DNA of 64,000 nt from Streptomyces sp. WMMC500 (lineage in GTDB: Bacteria > Actinomycetota > Actinomycetes > Streptomycetales > Streptomycetaceae). Made by a program: the position numbers and the translations under genes. Shown piece after piece: positions 44,682-53,795 of the stretch. The notes beneath the pieces are model-generated. The model made no database searches and was not told the DNA's origin. It worked only from the letters and a program-made list of their open reading frames with translations. The DNA lies in contig NZ_CP114905.1 of assembly GCF_027497195.1 (NCBI RefSeq), forward strand, positions 1-64,000. Reading direction: 5' to 3'. Position 1 is the stretch's first letter. Each line of letters opens with the position of its first letter.

Positions 44682-46309
44682 TTGCCCGCGCCGTCCGCCG
44701 CGTCGGACAGCGCCTCGGTCAACGGCTGCCCCGCCTTCTCTTCGCCCCCGGCACCGGTCTCGGCGCCGGGCTTGGTGTCGGTCTTGTCCAGGGTGACGTC
44801 TTCGGTGTCCGCCGGCTTGTCCTCGGCGGTCCTGTTCTCCCGGCTGTCGGGGAGTTTGAGGACGGCGAGGACGGCCGCGACGACGCCGGCGATGCCGCAG
44901 ATCAGGAGCACGGCGCTCATGCCGCTGACGAAGGCGGACTCGGCGGACTGCGCGAGCTGCGGCATGTCCAGTTGCGCGGCGACCGCCTGCGCGGCGACCA
45001 CGGACTCCTCGGCGGTCTCGGCCGCCTGTGCGGGCACCCCGCCGGTGTCGATCTCGTTGGTGAACACGGCGTTGAGGACACTGCCCAGCAGGGCGATGCC
45101 GACGGCGCCGCCGACCTGGCGCAGGGTGGTGCTCAGGCTGCTGCCGGTGCCCTCCTTGCCCTTGGGCAGCACCCCCAGGGCGGTGTCCAGGGCCGGCACC
45201 ATCACCATGCTGGTGCCCAGGCCGACCAGGACCATCCACACCACCGCGTAGCCGTAGCCGGTGTTCTCGTCCGTGGCGCTGCCGATGAACATCGCCGTGG
45301 ACATGATGAGCAGACCGGTGACCACCAGCGGGCGGGTGCCGAATCTGACGGACAGCGGCGGCACGATCCTGGCGACGACGATCATGCCGGCCATCAGCGG
45401 CATCAGGCGCAGGCCGGTGCCGAAGGCGTCGTTGCCCTGGATGACCTGGAGGTACTGCGGCAGCACGAACAGCAGGCCCATGAAGACGAACATGCCGAGG
45501 ATGAGGAAGAGCGTGTTCCAGCCGAAGGTGGGGTTCCGCAGCAGTTCCAGGTCCACCATCGGGCGGGGCTGGCGCTTCTCGCGCAGCACGAGGCCGACGA
45601 GCATCAGCGCGCCGCCGGTCATGGTGGCGAGGATGACGGGGTCGCCCCAGCCCTCGGCGGGCGCTTCGATGACGCCGTAGACGAGGGCACCCAGGCCGAG
45701 GATGCCCAGCACCGCGCTGATGATGTCGATCCTGGGGGCCGTGGGGTCCTTGGTCTCGGGGATCAGCAGGACGGCGGCCAGGATGCCGACGGCGACCAGC
45801 GGGATGTTGATGACGAAGACCGAGCCCCACCAGAAGTGGTCGAGCAGCCAGCCGCTGATCAGAGGGCCGAGCGGCAGACCGATCGAGACACCCACGGTGA
45901 CGATCGCGATGGCCTTGGTCTGCTCCTCGCCCTTGAAGAGGGTCGGGATGAGCGACAGCGTCAGCGGCATGATCAGCGCGGCGCCCAGGCCCATGATCGT
46001 ACGGGCCCCGATCAGCGCGCCCGGCGTGTCCACGAACGTTCCCATGACGGAACCGCCGAGGAAGATCACGAGACCGGTGATCAGCAGCTTGCGTCGGCCG
46101 AAGCGGTCACCCAGAAGGCCCGCCGGGAGCATCGCGGCAGCGTAGACGACAGCGTACGAATCGATGATCCACTGCAGCTCGCCCGCGGAGGCGCCGGTCT
46201 CGGCGGCCAGCGTGGGAAGCGCGACGTTCAGGATCGTCGTGTCGAATCCGATGACGAGGACGCTGATCGTCAGACCGACCAGCGCCAACCAGCGGTTTTT
46301 GACGGCCAT
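44678..46309 (-). CDS. DHA2-family MFS exporter with TetR control
   Basis: 543 residues, 14 hydrophobic segments, helix-1 motif VIGFDTTILNVALPTLA and motif A GDRFGRRKLLITG. A long acidic Glu/Thr/Lys-rich C-terminal tail of about 60 residues follows. It is the first gene of a two-gene operon with tetR. A copy of its first seven codons (MAVKNRL) and operator survives at 50644-50676, so a paralogue once lay there. Confidence 0.92.
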   Translation of the reverse strand: MAVKNRWLALVGLTISVLVIGFDTTILNVALPTLAAETGASAGELQWIIDSYAVVYAAAMLPAGLLGDRFGRRKLLITGLVIFLGGSVMGTFVDTPGALIGARTIMGLGAALIMPLTLSLIPTLFKGEEQTKAIAIVTVGVSIGLPLGPLISGWLLDHFWWGSVFVINIPLVAVGILAAVLLIPETKDPTAPRIDIISAVLGILGLGALVYGVIEAPAEGWGDPVILATMTGGALMLVGLVLREKRQPRPMVDLELLRNPTFGWNTLFLILGMFVFMGLLFVLPQYLQVIQGNDAFGTGLRLMPLMAGMIVVARIVPPLSVRFGTRPLVVTGLLIMSTAMFIGSATDENTGYGYAVVWMVLVGLGTSMVMVPALDTALGVLPKGKEGTGSSLSTTLRQVGGAVGIALLGSVLNAVFTNEIDTGGVPAQAAETAEESVVAAQAVAAQLDMPQLAQSAESAFVSGMSAVLLICGIAGVVAAVLAVLKLPDSRENRTAEDKPADTEDVTLDKTDTKPGAETGAGGEEKAGQPLTEALSDAADGAGK

Positions 46310-46325
46310 GCCTAAACGATAGCAG

Positions 46326-46339
46326 CTCTCAGTTGAGAG
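46326..46339. promoter_or_regulatory. Probable TetR operator
   Basis: Perfect 6-2-6 inverted repeat CTCTCA GT TGAGAG, 17 bases upstream of the exporter start. The related sequence CTTTCACTTGAGAG is at 50663-50676. Confidence 0.65.
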
Positions 46340-46393
46340 TTACAGGCTTTTGTGAGCGGCGCGGAGCGCCTTCCGCCCGTTCCGGCGGCAGAA

Positions 46394-46409
46394 TGTGACG
46401 TGCGTCACA
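46394..46409. promoter_or_regulatory. Palindrome TGTGACGTGCGTCACA upstream of the NDH-2-like gene
   Basis: Perfect 7-2-7 palindrome, 70 bases before the start at 46480. Its core recurs at 43592-43607. It may be an operator or carry the -35 of an ECF promoter; I see no matching ECF41 -10. Confidence 0.5.
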
Positions 46410-46479
46410 GTGAGATCCTGTCAGGAATCCCGGCATTGCTTCGCTCAAGGGGTGTAAGCGAACAAACAGGAGCAATGCC

Positions 46480-47718
46480 ATGTACCGCAAGCACCGCATC
46501 GTCGTCCTGGGGGCCGGGTACGCCGGGGCCTACACGGCCGGGAACCTGGCCCGCCGCCTGTCCCCCGCGGACACCGAGATCACCGTGGTCAACGCGGAGC
46601 CGGTCTTCGTCGAGCGGTTGCGCATGCACCAGCTCGCGACCGGCCAGCAGATCCGGGCGCGCAGGCTCGCGGACGTGTTCGCGGGCACCGGGGTACGGCT
46701 GCGGCTGGGGCGCGTCACCGCCGTCGACCCCGCGCGGCGGACCGTCTCGGTCACCGGCGGGCCGGGCGCCAGGAGCGCCGCCCACGACACCCTCGCCCAC
46801 GACACCCTCGGCTACGACACCCTGGTCTACGCGCTGGGCAGTCACGTCGCCGACCACGGCGTTCCGGGCGTGGCCGAGCACGCCTTCAACGTCACCGGCC
46901 GTCCCGCGGCGCTGCGGCTGCGTGAACGGCTGGACGGTCTGGCCGCCGGTTCGACCGTGCTGGTCGTCGGCGAGGGCCTGACCGGCATCGAGACGGCCGC
47001 CGAGATCGCCGAGGCCCGGCCCGGGCTGCCGGTCACGCTGGCGGCCCGCGGTGCGCTGGGCGCCCAGCTCTCGGCCGGTGCCCGCCAGCACCTGCACGAG
47101 ACCTTCCACCGCCTGGGTGTCACCGTCCGGGAGCACACCTGCGTCGATGCCGTCGAAGCGGCGCGGGTGCGCGCGGCCGACGGCAGCTTCCTGGAGGCTG
47201 ATGCGACCGTGTGGACCGCCGGGTTCACCGTCCCGGCCATCGCCGCCGCCTGCGGCCTGGAGACCACCGCAAGCGGGCAGATCGTCGTCGACGGCACCAT
47301 GCGCTCGCTCTCCCACCCGGAGGTCTACGCCGTCGGTGACAGCGTCCATGCGACCGGTGACAACGGGCTGCCGATGCCGATGTCGTGCGCCTCGGCGGGC
47401 TCCACCAGCCGGCAGGCGGTCGAGGCGATCACCGCACGGCTGACCGGGCGGCCGGTGGCGAACACCCGGATGGACTACTTCGGCAACCACATCAGCCTCG
47501 GCCGGCGGGACGGCATCCTGCAGCTCGTCGACGACCAGGCGCGGGCGAGGTCCGGTTACCTGGGCGGCCGGATGGCGGCCCGGATCAAGGCCGGGGTCCT
47601 GAAGGGCTCTATGTGGGGTGTCTTCCACCCGACCCTCGGCAAGCCGACCCGCAGGCGCCGGCTGGCCACCACGCCGCGGGAGCGTACCGGGCAGAGCGCC
47701 GGCAGCCGCCTAGGGTGA
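46480..47718 (+). CDS. NDH-2-like FAD/NAD oxidoreductase
   Basis: 412 residues. KHRIVVLGAGYAGAYTAGNLA at the N-terminus binds FAD; VLVVGEGLTGIETAAEIAE near residue 165 binds NAD(P)H; VYAVGDSVHA near 287 is the second FAD motif. It resembles single-subunit NADH:quinone oxidoreductases without the membrane anchor being clear. The stop overlaps the GTG of the next sigma factor by four bases. An oxidoreductase coupled to an ECF41-like sigma factor is the classic ECF41 arrangement, in which the sigma factor drives its partner gene. Confidence 0.85.
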   Translation: MYRKHRIVVLGAGYAGAYTAGNLARRLSPADTEITVVNAEPVFVERLRMHQLATGQQIRARRLADVFAGTGVRLRLGRVTAVDPARRTVSVTGGPGARSAAHDTLAHDTLGYDTLVYALGSHVADHGVPGVAEHAFNVTGRPAALRLRERLDGLAAGSTVLVVGEGLTGIETAAEIAEARPGLPVTLAARGALGAQLSAGARQHLHETFHRLGVTVREHTCVDAVEAARVRAADGSFLEADATVWTAGFTVPAIAAACGLETTASGQIVVDGTMRSLSHPEVYAVGDSVHATGDNGLPMPMSCASAGSTSRQAVEAITARLTGRPVANTRMDYFGNHISLGRRDGILQLVDDQARARSGYLGGRMAARIKAGVLKGSMWGVFHPTLGKPTRRRRLATTPRERTGQSAGSRLG

Positions 47719-48677
47719 TCCGGGTGGACAGCACCGCCACCGACCGTTTCGACACGGGCCGGTTCGAGGCCAGCCGCGACCGGCTGGCCTCGCTGGCGTA
47801 CCGGCTGCTCGGCTCCGCCGCCGACGCGGAAGACGCCGTGCAGGACGCGTTCTTGCACTGGCAGGCCGCCGACCGCGGGCGGATCCGGGTCCCCGAGGCA
47901 TGGCTGACGAAGATCGTCACCAATCTGTGCCTGGACCGGCTCCGCTCGGCGCAGGCGCGCCGCGAACGCGCGGCCGGTGTCCGGCTGCCCGAACCGCTCC
48001 TGGACGGCGACCCCATGCTCGGCCCCGCCGACACCTTCGAGCAGCGCGAGTCCGTCTCGCTGGCGGTGCTGACGCTGATGGAGCACCTCTCCCCCGTCGA
48101 GCGGGCCGTCTACGTGCTGCGTGAGGCCTTCTCGTGCAGCCACGCGGAGATCACCGAGATCCTCGGCATCACCGAATCCGCCAGCCAGCAGCACCTCCAC
48201 CGGGCCCGGCGGCGCCTGACCGCCGCGCGCCACGGCGGCAGCGCGGCCGATCCCGCGTCCGCGCGCAGGATCGTCGAGGAGTTCCTCGCCGCCGCCACCT
48301 CCGGGCGCACCGACCATCTGGTGGCGCTGCTGACCGACGATGCCACCGCCGTCACCGACGGCGCGGGGCTGACCACCAGGCTGCTGCGCTACGACACCCC
48401 GGAGCGCATCGCCGCCGTCGCGCGGGCCGGGTTCGCCCCCGCCGCCGCGCGGCGGCGGTTCGCCGGCGGCGCCCTGGCCTTCCACTACGGGTACGTCAAC
48501 GGCTCCCCCGCCGTGCTGGCCGTGCGCGGCCAGGACGTCGTCGGCGCCGTGGCGTTCGACCTCAGCAACGGCAGGATCGCCGCGGTGTGCGGCATCGCCG
48601 CACCCGGCCGTCTGACCCGCCTGGCCGGCGCCTGGCGGCGGCACGGGCCGGACACGCCGCTGATCGCCGCGTGGTGA
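47715..48677 (+). CDS. ECF41-type sigma factor 2
   Basis: 320 residues from the GTG overlapping the upstream stop (GTGA); a GTG at 47724 is an alternative. Region 2: LASLAYRLLGSAADAEDAVQDAFLHW; region 4: LSPVERAVYVLREAFSCSHAEITEILGITESASQQHLHRARRRL. A SnoaL-like extension (ARRIVEEFLAAATSGRTDHLVALLTDDA) follows. It probably directs transcription of the oxidoreductase-sigma operon itself. The DPEKL-like tail motif of sigma factor 1 is not conserved here. Confidence 0.9.
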   Translation: MIRVDSTATDRFDTGRFEASRDRLASLAYRLLGSAADAEDAVQDAFLHWQAADRGRIRVPEAWLTKIVTNLCLDRLRSAQARRERAAGVRLPEPLLDGDPMLGPADTFEQRESVSLAVLTLMEHLSPVERAVYVLREAFSCSHAEITEILGITESASQQHLHRARRRLTAARHGGSAADPASARRIVEEFLAAATSGRTDHLVALLTDDATAVTDGAGLTTRLLRYDTPERIAAVARAGFAPAAARRRFAGGALAFHYGYVNGSPAVLAVRGQDVVGAVAFDLSNGRIAAVCGIAAPGRLTRLAGAWRRHGPDTPLIAAW

Positions 48678-48750
48678 CCCGCCGCGCCGGATCCCCGCCG
48701 CCGGGGGCTTTCCGGCGTTTTCGCGGGTACCGGCCCGTGCCGCCGCCGGG

Positions 48751-50349
48751 TCATCCGGCCGCTACGGCCTCGGCGCCCTCCGCCTTGTCCGCGACGGGCT
48801 CGGGGGCGGGCTTGTCCGGGCCGCGGAAGACGATGTAGACGAGCAGGACGGCCATGACGACGACGCCCACCCACATGGCCTGCTGCCATCCGTCGACGTA
48901 GGACTGCCGTGCCGCGTCGATGAGGCCCGGTGCCTGCGGGCCCGCGCTGCCCGAGGCCTCGATGGCGTTGGCGACGCCCTCCCGTGCACTCTCCGCGGCC
49001 CCTTCGGGCACACCGGTCAGTTCGTCGTCGATGGCGCTGCGGTAGCCGGCCGTCAGGATGGCCCCGAGCATGGCGACGCCCAGGGCGGTGCCCAGTTCAC
49101 GGGTGACGTCGTTCAGGGCGGAGGCGACGCCCTGCTTCTCCTCCCGCAGCGAGCGGGTGATGGCCTCGGTGGAGGGCACCATCGTCAGGCCCAGGCCGAC
49201 GCCCATCACGACCAGGCCCGGCAGGATCGACAGGTAGCCGTCGTCGACGGAGACGAACGTCGCCATGAGCGCCAGGCTGACGCCGGTCAGCACGGTTCCC
49301 GCGGCCATCGTCGGGCGGGGCCCCCACTGCGTGGCCATCCTCGGCGCCAGGCTCGAGGCCATCATCATCGTGATCGCCATGGGCATCAGCGCCGCCGCGG
49401 CCAGCAGCGCCGACCAGTCGAGCACGGCCTGGAAGAACGGGAAGAGGACCACGAAGGTGCCCGCCTGCACACCGAAGACCACGACCAGCATGATCGACCC
49501 GCCGGCCAGGCCCCGTTCGCGGAACAGGCGCACGTCCAGCAGCGCGGCGTCGCGGCGGCTCAGCTCCCACAGCACGAACCCGGCCGTGGCAAGGATGCCG
49601 GCGGCCAGGCCGAGCAGGATCACCGGCTCGGTCCAGCCGCGCTCCGGCCCCTCCTGCAGCGCGAAGATGAAGCCGACCACGGCGACGGTGGACACCAGCG
49701 CACCGGTGGTGTCGAAGGCGTGGCCGGAACGCTCGTGGGAGTTGGGCACCGACTTCATCGTCATCGCCAGGGCCGCGACGGTCAGCGCCACGGGCAGGGC
49801 GAACAGCCAGCGCCAGTCGGCGACGTCGACGAGAAGGGCGGACAGGAACATGCCCAGCATGCCGCCGGCCCCGGCCACACCGGTCCACACGCCGATCGCC
49901 TTCGCCCGCTGCTCCTCGGGGAAGGTGGAGGTGATGACGGCCAGCGTGATGGGCATGATCGTCGCCGCGCCGATGCCGCTGACCACCCGCGCGGCCAGCA
50001 TGATCTCGGCGCTCGGCGCCAGCGCCGCCACCACGCTCGCCACCCCGAAGAGGCCCAGCCCCGCGAGCAGTGTGGGCTTGCGGCCCAGACGGTCACCGAT
50101 CGCGCCGAGCGGCAGCAGCAGCGCGGCCAGGGTGAGGGTGTAGATGTTGATGATCCACAGGATCGTCTCGTGCGAGGTGTCGAGGTCGACGGCCATGTGC
50201 GTCTGGGCGACGTTCAGCCCGGAGACGGACGCGAGGACGGCCATCAGCGCCATCGAGACGGTGATCAGGATCAGACGCAGGCGACGCGCGTCCAGCGCAT
50301 CCCCGCCGCTCCCGTCGGCGGGTGCCGCCTGTTCGGGGTTCGTACTCAT
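48751..50349 (-). CDS. DHA2-family MFS exporter
   Basis: 532 residues from an ATG behind GAGAGGA. 14 hydrophobic segments; helix 1 SVSGLNVAQTHMAVDL, QETILWIINIY-like helix 2 and motif A GDRLGRKPTLLAG. It is convergent with sigma factor 2. No regulator lies next to it, but a decayed operator like that of the TetR exporter is 300 bases upstream. Confidence 0.9.
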   Translation of the reverse strand: MSTNPEQAAPADGSGGDALDARRLRLILITVSMALMAVLASVSGLNVAQTHMAVDLDTSHETILWIINIYTLTLAALLLPLGAIGDRLGRKPTLLAGLGLFGVASVVAALAPSAEIMLAARVVSGIGAATIMPITLAVITSTFPEEQRAKAIGVWTGVAGAGGMLGMFLSALLVDVADWRWLFALPVALTVAALAMTMKSVPNSHERSGHAFDTTGALVSTVAVVGFIFALQEGPERGWTEPVILLGLAAGILATAGFVLWELSRRDAALLDVRLFRERGLAGGSIMLVVVFGVQAGTFVVLFPFFQAVLDWSALLAAAALMPMAITMMMASSLAPRMATQWGPRPTMAAGTVLTGVSLALMATFVSVDDGYLSILPGLVVMGVGLGLTMVPSTEAITRSLREEKQGVASALNDVTRELGTALGVAMLGAILTAGYRSAIDDELTGVPEGAAESAREGVANAIEASGSAGPQAPGLIDAARQSYVDGWQQAMWVGVVVMAVLLVYIVFRGPDKPAPEPVADKAEGAEAVAAG

Positions 50350-50599
50350 GGATTCCTCTCAACGGGGGGCGTGACGTGAGCACCGGCACCGGAAAACAAC
50401 CGGCCGCCGGATGCAGGGGAGGTAGAGGAGGTAGGGAGGTGGGGGGTGGGGTGCGGGGTGCGGGCCCCGGATGTCAGGTGGCGGCGCCGCGGTGGTGGCG
50501 CCGGGCCGCGCCGGCGGTCAGCGGTGACCGGCCGGGCGCCCCCATGCGGCGCCGCCCTCGGCGGTCACGGCTTGGGGTATCGGGCCCGTGACGCGGACG

Positions 50600-50676
50600 G
50601 CGGCCACCGGTCCGGCCGGCACCGGCAGGCGATTCTTGACAGCCATAGCTAAATGATAGCTGCTTTCACTTGAGAG
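50600..50676 (-). pseudogene. 5' scrap of a lost exporter gene with its operator
   Basis: ATGGCTGTCAAGAATCGCCTG at 50646 downward encodes MAVKNRL, as at the start of the exporter at 46309, and then becomes unrelated. Upstream, GCTAAATGATAGC and CTTTCACTTGAGAG parallel the operator region at 46310-46339. The stretch 50350-50599 and 50677-50869 shows nothing else. Confidence 0.7.
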
Positions 50677-50869
50677 GCGACATCAAGGGGGTGCGGGCGC
50701 GGTGGCGTGTCCGGCCGGCCGGGTGACGGCAGCAGCCGACCGCCGGAGCCGGTGGCGCTCCGGCTCCGGCGGTCGACGGGAAGAAAGGGGGGCGGCTGCC
50801 GTGCCGGTCCGGCGGGGGCGCACGGCGCGCTTCCGGCGGTGCGGGGGTTCGGTGTCCGGCAGGGTGGGG

Positions 50870-52258
50870 TCAGGGCTGTTCGGAGCCCAGGCCGGGAAGC
50901 GGCTGGGGGGCGGGGATGTGCGGCTGTTCTTGCCGTCGGCGGCCGCGGGCGTACAGGCCCAGGGTGGCCAGCAGGGCCAGGGCGACCGGGAGGGCGAGGA
51001 TGAGCAGGATCCTGGACAGCGACCAGTAGGCGTCGACCATGAGGCCGCCGCTGACCGCGCCGGCCAGCGGGCCCGCTTTGCCGGCGCTGTTCGCCCAGCT
51101 CACGGCGGTGGCGCGGATGGCCGGCGGGTAGGCGACCGCGGTGATCGCCTGGAGTACGGCGGTGGCGGCCGGCAGGCACAGCCCGAGCAGGAACGCTGTG
51201 GCCAGCAGGGCGACGAACCGGCCGGCGGCCAGGGCCGCCGCGCCCAGGCCCACCGCGGTCAGCACCCACAGCAGGGCCAGGACCCGGAACCGGTCGAACC
51301 GCTTGAGGACGAAGGAGACCGAGAGCTGCCCGATCAGGCCGCCCCACCCGAAGGCCGCGACGGACACCGCGGCCTTGGATTCCGTCAGGCCCTCGCGTTC
51401 GGCCAGTTCGGGCAGGTAGGTGAGGATCACGAACGCGACCCCCTGCCCCAGGAAGAAGCACAGCCACAACAGCAGGGTCGTGCGGGCGTAGCCGCGGGAG
51501 AGCACGGCCCGCGGGGTGGGCCGGGGGCGCTTGCGTTCGGCGCTGTGGTCCCAGTCGACCCGGGACAGGTCCTCGCCGGGGTGGACGGATGCCAGCACGC
51601 CGCGCAGTTCGGCCTGCGGGCGCTGGCGGGCGGCGAGCACGCTGACGGACTCGGGTATGACGCGGATGATCGAGGGGATCAGCAGCAGCGGGGCGAGCCC
51701 GCACACCACCAGCAGCACCGGCCAGTTGAACACGGGCACGAGGATCGAGGCGAGGATGCCGCCGACGGCGGTGCCGGCCGTCACCCCGGCGAAGGCCAGC
51801 GCGACCATCTGGACCCGGCGCCCGGCGGGCATCCAGTCGGCGACGAGGACCATCATGCTCGGCAGCACCGCGCCGAGCCCCAGGCAGGCCACGGTGCGAA
51901 AGCCGGCGAACGGGACGATGCCGTCGGTGAATCCCATGGCGGCCGTGCCCAGGCCGAAGCAGACGATGCCGGCCAGGGTCACGCCCTTGCGCCCGTAGCG
52001 GTCGGCGAGCGGGCCGGCGGCCACACCCCCGAGGATCATCGCCAGGACGCTCAGCGTCACCGTCACCGTCACCGCGCCGCCGCCGACTCCCCAGTCCTCC
52101 TTGATCCTGGGGTAGACGAAGCCGGCGATGGCGGTGTCCAGCCCTTCGGCGACCATCGTGAGCAGGCCCACCCTGACGATGAGCCGCTGCCGGCGGCCCA
52201 TGGGCCGTGCGTCGATGAACTCCTGCGGACTCGGCCGTACCGAGGCGTCCGTACTCAT
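50870..52258 (-). CDS. MFS transporter of the aromatic acid/H+ symporter type
   Basis: 462 residues, 12 hydrophobic segments. EGLDTAIAGFVYPRIKEDWG in helix 1 and GPLADRYGRKGVTLAG (motif A) resemble the AAHS group (BenK, PcaK), which imports aromatic acids. The Asp in helix 1 (GLDTA), needed in that group, is present. It could import an aromatic precursor of the cluster or export a product. It is upstream of no close partner; the methyltransferase gene lies 277 bases away on the same strand. Confidence 0.85.
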   Translation of the reverse strand: MSTDASVRPSPQEFIDARPMGRRQRLIVRVGLLTMVAEGLDTAIAGFVYPRIKEDWGVGGGAVTVTVTLSVLAMILGGVAAGPLADRYGRKGVTLAGIVCFGLGTAAMGFTDGIVPFAGFRTVACLGLGAVLPSMMVLVADWMPAGRRVQMVALAFAGVTAGTAVGGILASILVPVFNWPVLLVVCGLAPLLLIPSIIRVIPESVSVLAARQRPQAELRGVLASVHPGEDLSRVDWDHSAERKRPRPTPRAVLSRGYARTTLLLWLCFFLGQGVAFVILTYLPELAEREGLTESKAAVSVAAFGWGGLIGQLSVSFVLKRFDRFRVLALLWVLTAVGLGAAALAAGRFVALLATAFLLGLCLPAATAVLQAITAVAYPPAIRATAVSWANSAGKAGPLAGAVSGGLMVDAYWSLSRILLILALPVALALLATLGLYARGRRRQEQPHIPAPQPLPGLGSEQP

Positions 52259-52534
52259 GGGCCGGGCCCCTTTCCTGTCTCCTGTGAGGCTGTGCGGGTT
52301 TCGTAGGACGGTCCGGGTGCCGCCACCGGGCCCGCCCGCCTGGCCGCCCGGCCCGGGCGGCCGGGCGGGCCGTGTCCGTGTGCCGTCACGCGCCCGCCGG
52401 CTCCCCGTGTGCGGCTCCCGTGCGGGAACAGAAACGATCCGGCAGCCGCGGCCCGGGACGCCGGGCCCGGAGTCCCGGGCCGTGACGGGCCGTCAGGCCC
52501 GCGCGGGTGTGTGGCCGGGTGCGGAGGGGCGGGC

Positions 52535-53608
52535 TTATCCGGCGCGTTTCGTGGCGGACAGGACGGCTTCCACGGGCAGGGCGTGCGGCAGCATGTCGGC
52601 GGGGTCCTCGGCGACGGCCTTGGTGACGGTGAACCCGCATTCCTCCAGCCACCGCTGCCACGTCGACATCTTCTGCGCCCCGCCCTGGCCCATGGCGCAG
52701 CCGATGAAGAAGGACGGGAAGAAGTCGACGGTGTAGTTGTCGGTGTCCTTGATGTTCTCGGGGAACACCGGCACCAGGAGGTGGACCTGCCCGCCGGCGT
52801 CCATCGACCGGTTGACGCCTTCGAGGATCCGGAACACGTCGCTCTTGTCGAACATGGGCAGGAAGTGCTTGATCAGCACGACGTCGAAGCCCTTGGGGAC
52901 CTCCTCGAAGACGTCCCCGCCGATGAACGAGCACTGCTCCGCCACGCCGTGGGCCCGGAAGTTCTCCAGGCACTCCTTTTCCTTCTCGGGCAGGTCGAAG
53001 GTCGTCACCCGAAGCCCGGGGGACGCCTTCAGCTTGCACGTGTGGATGGCCCCGAGGCCGGTGTTCCCGGCGAGATCGAGCACCTTCGATCCGGCCGGCA
53101 CGTCGATGTTGTCGAAGAACCAGGGGTCGATGTGGGCGGTCTCGCCGTTCATCAGCCGCGCCCAGGGCTCGCGCAGTTCGCTGTGCTCGGCCAGCGCGCC
53201 GTACAGGTTCCCCTCGAACCCGTAGAGCTTGTTCAGGCCGACGGTGGTGCCGGTGCGCACGCTGTCGGTGAGGTAGAACAACTGCCTGAGCGTGACGGCC
53301 TTGATCATCTCCATGCGGGCGAGTACCTGGCGCAGGTCGTCCTCGCCGATGTCGGCGAGCGCGTCGAGGGAGTAGCCGCCGGAGTCCTCGTCGTAGGCGA
53401 GGAAGCTCTCCTTGACCAGCAGCAGGAGGAGCTGTTCGACGGCGTCGGGCTTGGCGCCGACGGCCTGGCCGAGTTCGGCCGCGGTCATGCCCGGGGTCTG
53501 CCGGAGCTCGTCGATGACGCCGAGCTCGAAACAGGACAGCAGGCTCATGAACCGCGAGGGGCCCACCATGTATTCGCGAAATCGCGTGAACGTGGCTTCC
53601 GGTGTCAA
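52535..53608 (-). CDS. O-methyltransferase, PhzM/hydroxyneurosporene type
   Basis: 357 residues from a TTG behind AAGGA; the paralogue remnant at 40203 keeps ATG at this place. The N-terminal dimerisation winged helix (FELGVIDELRQTPGMTAAELGQAVGAKP) is followed by the SAM loop KVLDLAGNTGLGAI near residue 170 and FDLPEK. The likely catalytic His is in VLIKHFLPMFDKSD near 238. It methylates a phenol-like OH with SAM. Fragments of close paralogues are at 18 and 39 kb. It follows the VHPO gene at 53796 but behind a strong hairpin. Confidence 0.88.
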   Translation of the reverse strand: MTPEATFTRFREYMVGPSRFMSLLSCFELGVIDELRQTPGMTAAELGQAVGAKPDAVEQLLLLLVKESFLAYDEDSGGYSLDALADIGEDDLRQVLARMEMIKAVTLRQLFYLTDSVRTGTTVGLNKLYGFEGNLYGALAEHSELREPWARLMNGETAHIDPWFFDNIDVPAGSKVLDLAGNTGLGAIHTCKLKASPGLRVTTFDLPEKEKECLENFRAHGVAEQCSFIGGDVFEEVPKGFDVVLIKHFLPMFDKSDVFRILEGVNRSMDAGGQVHLLVPVFPENIKDTDNYTVDFFPSFFIGCAMGQGGAQKMSTWQRWLEECGFTVTKAVAEDPADMLPHALPVEAVLSATKRAG

Positions 53609-53726
53609 GGTAGTGGTCCTTTCCGAGTCGTTCGTGCCACGGCCGTGGCGTGTGACTGATCACAGGTCATGCGTACGCTGCTGCTCTTGTGCGCCCCGCC
53701 TTCCGCGGGCGTGTCCGGCAGGGCGC

Positions 53727-53778
53727 GAGAAGGGGGGCCTTCGGGCACCCCGATCGGGTGCCTGAAGGCCCCTTTCTC
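53727..53778 (-). terminator. Strong hairpin between VHPO-1 and the methyltransferase
   Basis: About 20-bp stem AGAAGGGG...GGCCTTCGGGCACCC with its complement, loop CGAT. It should stop or reduce read-through from the VHPO operon into the methyltransferase gene. Confidence 0.8.
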
Positions 53779-53795
53779 TGTTTTCTCCAGGGACG

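Noticed and set aside
43593..45251. Long plus-strand frame across the TetR-exporter operon
   Set aside because: Only its first 40 codons region overlaps a real remnant in another frame; the remainder is antisense shadow of tetR and the exporter.
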